Source of the DNA: an archaeon | GTDB taxonomy: Archaea; Nanobdellota; Nanobdellia; Woesearchaeales; GW2011-AR9 | Direction of reading: 5' to 3' | Assembly: GCA_020053615.1 (NCBI GenBank) | Contig: JAGVMW010000093.1 | Location: 1 to 6,197 of the forward strand | Length of the DNA: 6,197 nt | Shown: positions 1 through 5,238 of the stretch, piece after piece | Position numbering within the stretch: position 1 is the first letter of the stretch | Layout of the letters: the number at the start of each line of letters is the position of its first letter | Notes under the pieces: generated by a model | What the model was told of the DNA's origin: nothing | What the model saw: the letters and a program-made list of their open reading frames with translations, nothing else | Databases searched by the model: none | Position numbers and translations under genes: made by a program

Positions 1-98
1 ACGTTCTCCGTAAGAGACAACCCTCTTGTCAGCTCGACGTACACGTCGAAGAGGCTCGACCTGATGATAGTGGTGCTTCATTTTAGTGAAGTATTACT
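1..98 (-). ncRNA. Structured 3'-UTR-type repeat element, copy A (cut by window edge)
   Basis: This non-coding segment starts 6 nt after the stop codon of the lipoprotein gene and runs off the window. It aligns with 1199-1336 in two ungapped blocks: 1-34 with 1199-1232 (26 of 34 identical, including 14 identical bases at 21-34) and 45-98 with 1283-1336 (34 of 54, including 10 identical at 89-98). Visible hairpins are 76-80/87-91 (5 bp), 45-49/56-60 (5 bp, 6-nt loop) and 6-9/13-16 around a 3-nt loop. The last closes with a U.G pair if read on the minus strand. Minus orientation is inferred from its place right after a minus-strand stop and is not proven. I do not recognise the family. It could be an RNA 3' element, an independent small RNA or a miniature mobile element. 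Confidence 0.6.
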
Positions 99-104
99 AA
101 TGAT

Positions 105-1100
105 TTACTTAACCCACTCATCCCACGCCGGCTTAGCCGTCCCATCATCTCGATGCAGTCCCATGCTGTTAAACGGCTCAATTGTATTTGGATTATACAT
201 AAAACTCCAAATCATCATCTCGAGATTTAAACTTTTGGTACAGTCAAAGAAAACTTTCACAAATTCAGCCTGCTCTGCTTCGCTACTTTCCAAACCGGTT
301 GGACTATCAGCACTGTGCCAGCCAATCTCGGTAAATGCAACTGACTTTGAAGTATGTGATTTTATTTCTGAATAATAATCTGTTGGAATCTCTGAAAGTT
401 CTTTGTAAATCAATCCAGGATAGGAAGTGAAAGCGATAATATCTGACTTGGGAAATTTGTCTAACAGTTCCCATTCCGCTTCAGCAGGATTATTCACTCC
501 GCCAAATAAGCCCCCATTAAGCCCTTTCATCTTCTCCAGCTGAAAAACAGTAAACACTTTTGTATTAGGAGAGCTGGCTTTTATCGCATCATAAACTTCA
601 TTGTAGAATTGCACAAACTCTTCAAAGTCAGCTGGTGATTTTTCATATAAAACATTCACTTCAATGCCTAATCCCAAATATTTTGGTTTGTATTCTTCAG
701 CAAAAGCCACCGCACTATTCTTGTAAGTAAGTTTAGTAGCATCGTCGAGAGGCCTCAACAGTTTGCCGTTTGATTGCGTGAAAAATTGTGCTTCTACTAC
801 TGGAATCAATCCATACTTTATCGCAAGAGAAGAAACTACTTTTGGACCGCTTTTAGAATTAGATAATTCATTCCAATCTCCTGCCCAACTTACTAACTTG
901 CCACTTTGAGTAGCTTTCTCCCAAAAATCAGTAAAATCATCTGCTTGAAAGCTTTTAGGAGAAAGACTTACACCTTTAAGCGGAGTAGATGATGATGCAG
1001 TTGAAGGTTCAGTAGTAGATTTACTAACTTGGGATTCATTAGCACATCCGCTTACAATCAGCATTAGAGTTACTAATAGAAAGAAATATTTTGATCTCAT
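105..1100 (-). CDS. Secreted lipoprotein, putative clan-A glycoside hydrolase (TIM barrel)
   Basis: The 331-residue protein has a lipoprotein signal: basic MRSK, a hydrophobic stretch at residues 5-16 and a lipobox VSGC with lipidated Cys19. A Ser/Thr-rich linker (about 22-40) follows. The rest resembles a (beta/alpha)8 glycoside hydrolase of the GH-A type (GH53/GH42-like). GIEVN around E147 fits the acid/base strand, FTEIGW around E258 fits the nucleophile strand, and the C-terminus MGLHRDDGTAKPAWDEW is the usual closing motif of such enzymes. It is probably anchored outside the membrane and acts on a polysaccharide or glycan; the substrate cannot be told. The exact GH family is uncertain, and an inactive carbohydrate-binding relative is possible. 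The gene has its own promoter and appears leaderless. It is separated from ftsY by 245 bp that contain repeat copy B, so it is probably a separate unit. Confidence 0.75.
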   Translation of the reverse strand: MRSKYFFLLVTLMLIVSGCANESQVSKSTTEPSTASSSTPLKGVSLSPKSFQADDFTDFWEKATQSGKLVSWAGDWNELSNSKSGPKVVSSLAIKYGLIPVVEAQFFTQSNGKLLRPLDDATKLTYKNSAVAFAEEYKPKYLGLGIEVNVLYEKSPADFEEFVQFYNEVYDAIKASSPNTKVFTVFQLEKMKGLNGGLFGGVNNPAEAEWELLDKFPKSDIIAFTSYPGLIYKELSEIPTDYYSEIKSHTSKSVAFTEIGWHSADSPTGLESSEAEQAEFVKVFFDCTKSLNLEMMIWSFMYNPNTIEPFNSMGLHRDDGTAKPAWDEWVK

Positions 1101-1123
1101 ATTTGATAGATAAATACTAAAAC

Positions 1124-1132
1124 ATTTATTAA
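1124..1132 (-). promoter_or_regulatory. TATA box of the lipoprotein gene
   Basis: The minus strand reads TTAATAAAT, at -32 to -24 from the ATG, preceded by the A-rich BRE-like CAAAA. At the usual archaeal spacing, transcription would start at or next to the ATG, giving a leaderless mRNA. No Shine-Dalgarno sequence is seen before the start, which agrees. If correct, repeat copy B (1199-1336) lies upstream of this promoter and is not part of the lipoprotein leader. Confidence 0.5.
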
Positions 1133-1189
1133 TTTTGCTAAGCTCTAATCACATTTGTTTAGCATCTTTGAAATTCTAGACGAGGCAAT

Positions 1190-1330
1190 AGCTAAAGTGA
1201 CATCTCCGTAGGAGCCGTCCCTCTTGTCAGCTAGATGAAGAATATATTCGACACGGTCTCGTAATAGCAAAGCGTTTGTTATATCGAAAAAGCTCGATTT
1301 TATGACGCTACCGTTTCTTAAAGCTAAAGT
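1190..1330. repeat. 9-bp direct repeat AGCTAAAGT around element copy B
   Basis: AGCTAAAGT occurs exactly at 1190-1198 and 1322-1330. The left copy abuts the conserved block beginning at 1199. The right copy overlaps the conserved end (1327-1336), so this is not a clean target-site duplication. It may be chance in AT-rich DNA or part of the element's structure. Confidence 0.3.
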
Positions 1331-1336
1331 ATTACT
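1199..1336 (-). ncRNA. Structured 3'-UTR-type repeat element, copy B
   Basis: This is the second copy of the element at 1-98, beginning 9 nt after the ftsY stop codon. The shared parts are 1327-1336 (AAGTATTACT on the plus strand), the hairpin 1283-1287/1294-1298 with a 6-nt loop, the 14-base core CCCTCTTGTCAGCT at 1219-1232, and the hairpin CTCC-GTA-GGAG at 1204-1214. In the 5-bp hairpin the outer pair is A-T here and G-C in copy A. Copy B has about 40 extra bases (within 1233-1282). These extend the hairpin by nested pairing of 1271-1275 with 1305-1309 (AGCGT/ACGCT) and 1253-1257 with 1310-1314 (ACGGT/ACCGT). No ORF fits. Strand is inferred from position after the minus-strand gene. Confidence 0.6.
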
Positions 1337-1345
1337 GAAAATATC

Positions 1346-3967
1346 TTAAAACCCCAGCCTTCCCATCATCACATCTACATCAAACTCTTCCAAATCATCA
1401 TAATTCTGACCAACTCCCAAAAATAAAATCGGCTTGTTGATGGTATAAGCAATAGACAACGGCGCACCGCCTTTCTCATCTACATCTGCTTTAGTAAGAA
1501 TAGCTCCATCCATCTCTACCAAAGCATTAAACTGCTTAGCCTGCTCAATACAATCGTTTCCGGTAATAGATTCTCCTACAAATAATTTTAAGTCTGGTTT
1601 AGTAACCCGAATAATTTTTTCCAGTTCTGCCATCAGATTAGTATTGCTGTGCAATCTTCCGGCTGTATCAACCAGAACTACATCAATATTATTCTTCTCG
1701 GCATATTTAACTGCATCAAAAGCTACTGCCGCCGCATCACTTCCATAATCGTGCTTGATAATTTTCACTCCTAACTTATTTGCATGCTCTTCCAACTGCT
1801 GAATTGCGGCTGCTCTAAATGTATCACAGGCAGCGAGAACTACTGAAAATCCGTTTTTCTTTAAGTAATGAGTTAGTTTAGCAATAGACGTAGTTTTTCC
1901 TGAGCCGTTAATGCCAAAAAAAGCAATTACATACGGCTTTTTGGATTTTTTTTTGATTAGAGACACTAAATTAATCTTATCAAACGAAAGTATATCCCGC
2001 ATAGTCCGCTGAAGAGTCTCTTCGATAACCTTTTCTACATCTCGAGGAATGGGTTTGTCTACTAATTCTTCTTTCAAATCTTCTTTTATTCTTTCGATAA
2101 CTTCTACTGAAACATTATTTTCTAGCAAAGCCACTTCTAATTCCCAAAACAATTCTTCAAATTTATCGGCGGAGATAGTTTTGGTGGTAAGCGTTTGTTT
2201 AATCTTATCAAAGAAGCCTTTCTTTTCTTCTGGCTGCTTTTTTGGTTCAGGAGATTCGGGTTCTTCTTTGGATTTCTCTTTTGTTGATTTTGGTATTCCT
2301 TGTATTAACTCTTCAATCTTCTTGAAAAAAGAGAAGTATTCTTCTAACAACAAGCCGGGGATAAATTCTTTCTTCTCTTTCTCACTAAGATTAGATATTT
2401 TTTTAATTGACCAGAATTCCAAGCTTGTGGCTTTATCTTTCTCTAATTTAAAGCTATTCACTTCACCATCAAACCGATAGGCGTAGATTTTCTTAAGAGT
2501 GTTATTGATTCTGCCCGTAACTTTATCAGCATATCCTTTTCCGCGAAAATCCCCCAGACATATCAAATCTGCTGAAGAGGTTTTTATTCCTGTCTCTTCT
2601 TCTAATTCTCTAACTGCAGCAGAGAGATAATCTTCACCAATATCAACATGACCTCCAACAGAAGCATCAAGCAAATTAGGAAAAGTATCTTTGGTTGGAG
2701 CTCGGCGTTGAAATAATATTTCATCATTTCGATTAAATATCCAAACATGAACTTCTCGGTGGAGTAATCCTGCCTGATGAATTTTTTCTCTGGTTTCTAT
2801 TCCTATAACTTTCCCCTGTTCGTTAACAATATTTAGCTCTTCTTCTATCTTATCTTCAGTTCCCTCTTCCACTTCCTCTTTCTTTCCGAACAGCTTGGAA
2901 AAGAAGCCGCGCTTTTCTTCCGGTTGAGGTTCTGATTCTTTTAATTGGTCTACAGTTAGAACAGTATTAATGGTTAAGTAATACTCCCATCCCGGCTGCC
3001 ACACTTTTCTCTTTCTCCAATCTTCAGCAAATGCCTGCTCCCAAGTTTTATTCTTCAAAATAACATCAAGAACTAACTGCGGAGCTTTATGCGCAATAAT
3101 TGCTACATGTTTACCAGCATAATTTTTCTGTAAGAATATCAGAAATTCTGTAATTCTTTTCTTTACATCTTCATAACTCTCGCCATCAGAAAATCTCTTT
3201 GTTATGTGTTGTTCTTGAAGTGGTTCGACAATTTTAGATGGCTGAGCATTATATTTGCCATAATTGCATTCTCTTAATCTTTTATCTTGAATAATTTTAA
3301 TTTTATCTTTGAATGTTAGTTCAGCAGAATGTACTGCTCGTTTCAAATCGGAACAGAAAACAACATCAAAATGCTTGCCTTTGGTTTTATTCCATAGTTC
3401 AGCTGATTGTTTAATCCCTAATTCAGATAATTCAACATCAGAACAGCCAGAAGAAATGTCTTTTTCATTATCAGTTGTGGTTCCATGCACAAAATAAGTT
3501 ATTTTTACCGTATCCGGCGGGATTTTCTCTTTTTCTTCTACTACTTTAACTTCCTCTTTCTTTTCAATGTGATGTTCTGTTTTTGGTTTATGTTCAGGTT
3601 CTTTTTTATGTTCAGTAATTATCTTCTCTTTTTTTGATTCTTCTTTTTTCTCCTCAACTACTTTCTCTTTCTTCTCTTCCACCACTTTCTCTTTAACTGG
3701 TTCTGTTTTTTCCTCAACTTTGATATGCTCTTTCTTCTCTTTATGTTCTACCTTAACTGGAATTGCTTCTTCTGTTTTCCTCTCTTCTTTAATTGAAGTT
3801 ACTTTTTCTATCACGACTGCTTTCTGTTCTTCCTTAATCTCTGCTTCTTCTTTAACCTCAACTTTTTCTTCAACTTTCTCTTCCGGAGTAATCCCTGCTT
3901 CTTCTTCAGCTTTCTTAGAAAAGATAGAAAGTGCGCTTTTGAGTTTCTCTTTAAGTTTGCCGAACAT
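1346..3967 (-). CDS. ftsY: SRP receptor FtsY fused to histidine-phosphatase and Nudix domains
   Basis: FtsY is the membrane-associated GTPase that receives SRP-bound ribosomes and hands them to the Sec translocon. This one has 873 residues, far above the roughly 300-400 usual for archaea. Domains in order: a basic/amphipathic leader (1-20, MFGKLKEKLKSALSIFSKK); a Lys/Glu-rich region (about 27-150); a histidine-phosphatase domain (about 154-340) with H161, R210, E263 and H293 but V160 where RHG has Arg; a linker with GFFSKLFGKK; a YfcD/IDI-like Nudix domain (about 378-550) with a perfect Nudix box (G439, E445, R453-E454, E457-E458, G460); a second linker; and the SRP GTPase NG domain (about 583-873). 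The NG motifs are GINGSGKT (685-692), DTFRAAA (715-721), DTAGR (767-771), GESITGND (798-805), TKAD (825-828) and GVGQ (851-854). The reading frame is continuous. It starts 7 nt after the pfdA stop, so the two are very likely cotranscribed. The substrates of the inserted domains are unknown. Confidence 0.93.
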   Translation of the reverse strand: MFGKLKEKLKSALSIFSKKAEEEAGITPEEKVEEKVEVKEEAEIKEEQKAVVIEKVTSIKEERKTEEAIPVKVEHKEKKEHIKVEEKTEPVKEKVVEEKKEKVVEEKKEESKKEKIITEHKKEPEHKPKTEHHIEKKEEVKVVEEKEKIPPDTVKITYFVHGTTTDNEKDISSGCSDVELSELGIKQSAELWNKTKGKHFDVVFCSDLKRAVHSAELTFKDKIKIIQDKRLRECNYGKYNAQPSKIVEPLQEQHITKRFSDGESYEDVKKRITEFLIFLQKNYAGKHVAIIAHKAPQLVLDVILKNKTWEQAFAEDWRKRKVWQPGWEYYLTINTVLTVDQLKESEPQPEEKRGFFSKLFGKKEEVEEGTEDKIEEELNIVNEQGKVIGIETREKIHQAGLLHREVHVWIFNRNDEILFQRRAPTKDTFPNLLDASVGGHVDIGEDYLSAAVRELEEETGIKTSSADLICLGDFRGKGYADKVTGRINNTLKKIYAYRFDGEVNSFKLEKDKATSLEFWSIKKISNLSEKEKKEFIPGLLLEEYFSFFKKIEELIQGIPKSTKEKSKEEPESPEPKKQPEEKKGFFDKIKQTLTTKTISADKFEELFWELEVALLENNVSVEVIERIKEDLKEELVDKPIPRDVEKVIEETLQRTMRDILSFDKINLVSLIKKKSKKPYVIAFFGINGSGKTTSIAKLTHYLKKNGFSVVLAACDTFRAAAIQQLEEHANKLGVKIIKHDYGSDAAAVAFDAVKYAEKNNIDVVLVDTAGRLHSNTNLMAELEKIIRVTKPDLKLFVGESITGNDCIEQAKQFNALVEMDGAILTKADVDEKGGAPLSIAYTINKPILFLGVGQNYDDLEEFDVDVMMGRLGF
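2201..2236 (-). repeat. Internal FtsY linker repeat, copy 2 (QPEEKKGFFDKI)
   Basis: These codons, for residues 578-589, sit between the Nudix domain and the GTPase domain. They match residues 348-359 at 9 of 12 positions and 26 of 36 bases. The motif resembles the short basic-hydrophobic leader found at FtsY N-termini. Confidence 0.65.
2891..2926 (-). repeat. Internal FtsY linker repeat, copy 1 (QPEEKRGFFSKL)
   Basis: These codons, for residues 348-359, sit between the histidine-phosphatase and Nudix domains and pair with the copy at 2201-2236. The downstream residues FGKK also recall the protein's own start, MFGKLK. Confidence 0.65.
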
Positions 3968-3974
3968 GGTAGAA

Positions 3975-4385
3975 TTACTCTTTTGATTGCTCTTGTAGCT
4001 CTTGATATAGCATCATTGCTTGGTTATTCAACTGCTGCATCACTGCTTCAGCATTCTGTAAATTAGCGGTTAATCCGATTTGCTGTTCTCGCAACAGTTC
4101 CACCACTTCGGGAACAGTTTTTTCTACAGTTACATTAGAACCAACGTTAACAATCAACTTTTTGGTATCTTTTAATTCGCCTTTGACAAAGATACCATTA
4201 GCTATCGGAGCTAAGAATTCATTATTCACTTTAGTATGCTCCAATTCTTGCAACGCTTCCAGAGATACTTCTAGCTCAGCATTCTGTTCAGCCAGCATGG
4301 TTAAGTGCTTGTTAACTTCTTCCATCTGCTGCTGCATCAGCTGCAACTGCATATATTTCTGCTTCATTTGTTCTTCGTCTGCCAT
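3975..4385 (-). CDS. pfdA: Prefoldin subunit alpha
   Basis: The 136-residue protein is of normal length for archaeal prefoldin alpha. Prefoldin is a cytoplasmic alpha2-beta4 hexamer that captures unfolded polypeptides with its coiled-coil tentacles and passes them to the thermosome. The sequence shows a long N-terminal coiled coil (about 5-52, Gln/Glu/Leu-rich), a central beta-hairpin region (about 57-90, with PIANGIFVKGELKDTKKLIV and VGSNVTVEKT) and a C-terminal coiled coil (about 91-134). It lies 7 nt upstream of ftsY. The pfdA-ftsY order is common in archaea and supports both calls. A TATA box 23-30 nt upstream and the lack of a Shine-Dalgarno sequence suggest a leaderless transcript driving the operon. 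Confidence 0.93.
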   Translation of the reverse strand: MADEEQMKQKYMQLQLMQQQMEEVNKHLTMLAEQNAELEVSLEALQELEHTKVNNEFLAPIANGIFVKGELKDTKKLIVNVGSNVTVEKTVPEVVELLREQQIGLTANLQNAEAVMQQLNNQAMMLYQELQEQSKE

Positions 4386-4407
4386 TAAGCAGCTATTTGA
4401 ACCGCAG

Positions 4408-4415
4408 TTTTATAA
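4408..4415 (-). promoter_or_regulatory. TATA box of the pfdA-ftsY operon
   Basis: The minus strand reads TTATAAAA at -30 to -23 from the pfdA ATG, preceded by A-rich AAAAACC as a BRE-like element. The spacing predicts a start at or 1-2 nt before the ATG (leaderless). It lies in the 77-bp gap after the PIN gene, so pfdA-ftsY can be expressed independently of the toxin-antitoxin pair. Confidence 0.6.
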
Positions 4416-4462
4416 GGTTTTTGGAGGAAAATGTTCTAATAAGAAAAATCTCTTAATTTAAC

Positions 4463-4873
4463 TTAGTCTATCCCAAATATATCCATTAACTCGTGAGTTG
4501 CATACACCACAATTCTATTTTGTTCTTTTAGCTTCTTCTCATTCGACCAAATAGGACTTTTTAAATACAACGCCAATGCAAAATAGGTTATATCTTTCTC
4601 ATCCGGACAAATCCTCTCCGCTTCTTCTTTATATTTTAGAAATTCTTCTTCTGGTATGACTTTTATCTTTTTCTTCAAGATTTCAATAAATTTGTCAATT
4701 TCTTCTTTGATTAATCCTGATTTCTTAACAATCAACTCTTTATTATTTTCAATCTCTTCAAATAATAATTCTGGTGCAACTAGCTCTAATTCTTCAACAA
4801 ATAATAGGTCTATTGGTTTCCCCGGTTTAATCAATATCGAAATTACGGGGTTAGCATCTACAATTAGTTGCAT
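4463..4873 (-). CDS. PIN-domain ribonuclease, VapC-like toxin
   Basis: The 136-residue PIN domain is of typical length for VapC-like toxins, which are Mg2+-dependent RNases that cut tRNA, rRNA or mRNA. Visible acidic positions are D6 in LIVDAN, E39/E40 in LLFEEIENN, and D91/D94 in CPDEKDITYFALAL. The C-terminal strand SPIWSNEKKL (107-116) carries N111-E112 where many PIN proteins have an Asn-Asp pair. The metal site therefore looks largely intact. The gene starts 4 nt after the stop of the RHH gene at 4878-5102, the standard antitoxin-toxin order. AAGGA just inside the upstream gene's end may serve as its ribosome binding site. A housekeeping PIN nuclease is less likely given the partner. Confidence 0.85.
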   Translation of the reverse strand: MQLIVDANPVISILIKPGKPIDLLFVEELELVAPELLFEEIENNKELIVKKSGLIKEEIDKFIEILKKKIKVIPEEEFLKYKEEAERICPDEKDITYFALALYLKSPIWSNEKKLKEQNRIVVYATHELMDIFGID

Positions 4874-4877
4874 TATA

Positions 4878-5102
4878 TTACATTCCTTTGAATTTCTTAG
4901 CCATACTCTGATTAATCTTAGCTGTTATTTCATCAGCATCTTTATCGGTTAATTTGCTTTTCTTAGCAATATTCTTCAGGAATTCTACTTCTTTAATTTT
5001 CTCTTCAAATGCCTTGCGAGCTACGGCAGACCAATTAATCTCTTCTAATCCAATCATTTGTTCTCTTAAGCCATCCGGCACTGAAACAGATAATGTTCCC
5101 AT
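4878..5102 (-). CDS. Ribbon-helix-helix antitoxin, VapB-like
   Basis: The small 74-residue protein has an N-terminal strand (TLSVSVPDGLREQM, 3-16) followed by helices with WSAVARKAFEEKI (24-36). This is the pattern of MetJ/Arc-type RHH DNA-binding domains. The charged C-terminal tail (about 38-74) would wrap the toxin and block its active site. It is the first gene of a two-gene unit with the PIN toxin, 4 nt apart. Such antitoxins normally repress their own promoter as dimers or with the toxin. The promoter here holds repeated TTGTTA motifs that could be the operator. The start is set by a good GGTGA Shine-Dalgarno sequence 6 nt before the ATG. Confidence 0.82.
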   Translation of the reverse strand: MGTLSVSVPDGLREQMIGLEEINWSAVARKAFEEKIKEVEFLKNIAKKSKLTDKDADEITAKINQSMAKKFKGM

Positions 5103-5107
5103 TTTTG

Positions 5108-5113
5108 CTCACC
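5108..5113 (-). promoter_or_regulatory. Archaeal Shine-Dalgarno sequence (GGTGAG) of the antitoxin gene
   Basis: GGTGA matches the complement of the archaeal 16S rRNA 3' end and lies 6 nt before the ATG, fixing the start. It is the only clear Shine-Dalgarno sequence in the window. This fits the antitoxin promoter giving an mRNA with a leader, unlike the leaderless neighbours. Confidence 0.7.
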
Positions 5114-5146
5114 TTGTTATTTTTATTACAATTGTTACTTTTGTTA
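5114..5146. promoter_or_regulatory. Putative antitoxin operator: three TTGTTA repeats
   Basis: TTGTTA occurs on the plus strand at 5114-5119, 5132-5137 and 5141-5146, and a palindrome ACAATTGT lies at 5128-5135. The repeats are spaced 18 and 9 bp, and they cover the predicted transcription start and leader of the antitoxin gene. RHH proteins often bind short repeats of about this size. In AT-rich DNA such repeats can arise by chance, so this is a suggestion. Confidence 0.35.
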
Positions 5147-5162
5147 TAAATAATAATTGTAC

Positions 5163-5170
5163 TATTTAAA
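5163..5170 (-). promoter_or_regulatory. TATA box of the toxin-antitoxin operon
   Basis: The minus strand reads TTTAAATA, preceded by the purine-rich GAAAAG as a BRE-like element. A start about 25 nt downstream (near 5141) would give a leader of roughly 38 nt, which accommodates the GGTGA site. Confidence 0.6.
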
Positions 5171-5209
5171 CTTTTCTGCCCAAATCTATTATCCCTAACC
5201 TAGAAAACA

Positions 5210-5216
5210 TTATATA
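5210..5216 (+). promoter_or_regulatory. TATA box of the PRPP-synthetase-like gene
   Basis: TTATATA lies at -29 to -23 from the ATG, preceded by AGAAAACA as a BRE-like element. It predicts a leaderless transcript. It faces away from the antitoxin promoter within the 136-bp divergent region. Confidence 0.6.
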
Positions 5217-5238
5217 CCTCCAGTAAAGAACATTTATC

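Noticed and set aside
61..67. CTGATGA, resembling a C/D-box RNA or hammerhead ribozyme core
   Set aside because: No matching D box or GAAA segment at workable spacing, and the aligned bases in copy B read TTTATGA, so the motif is not conserved.
64..375. Plus-strand open frame opposite the lipoprotein 3' end
   Set aside because: No recognisable domain, and it overlaps a well-supported gene and repeat copy A.
1204..1214. CTCCTACGGAG on the minus strand, similar to a short conserved 16S rRNA hairpin
   Set aside because: Only about 11 bases match, with no other rRNA sequence around; it is better explained as a hairpin of the repeated element.
1101..1345. tRNA, RNase P RNA, SRP RNA or a known riboswitch in the intergenic region
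   Set aside because: No cloverleaf, no conserved core motifs of these RNAs and no match to riboswitch consensus sequences I know; only the repeated element and a promoter are supported.
2049..2480. Plus-strand open frames inside ftsY (also 3309-3497 and 3720-3986)
   Set aside because: Their Ser/Phe/Leu-rich translations are the complement of a Lys/Glu-rich gene with clear domain motifs; no promoter or homologous motif supports them.
4162..4461. Plus-strand open frame opposite pfdA
   Set aside because: It is a shadow of the prefoldin gene, whose product has the complete family pattern.
4442..4462. Possible T-rich terminator after the PIN gene (minus-strand GATTTTTCTT)
   Set aside because: The T-run is short and interrupted in AT-rich sequence; not strong enough to list as a terminator.
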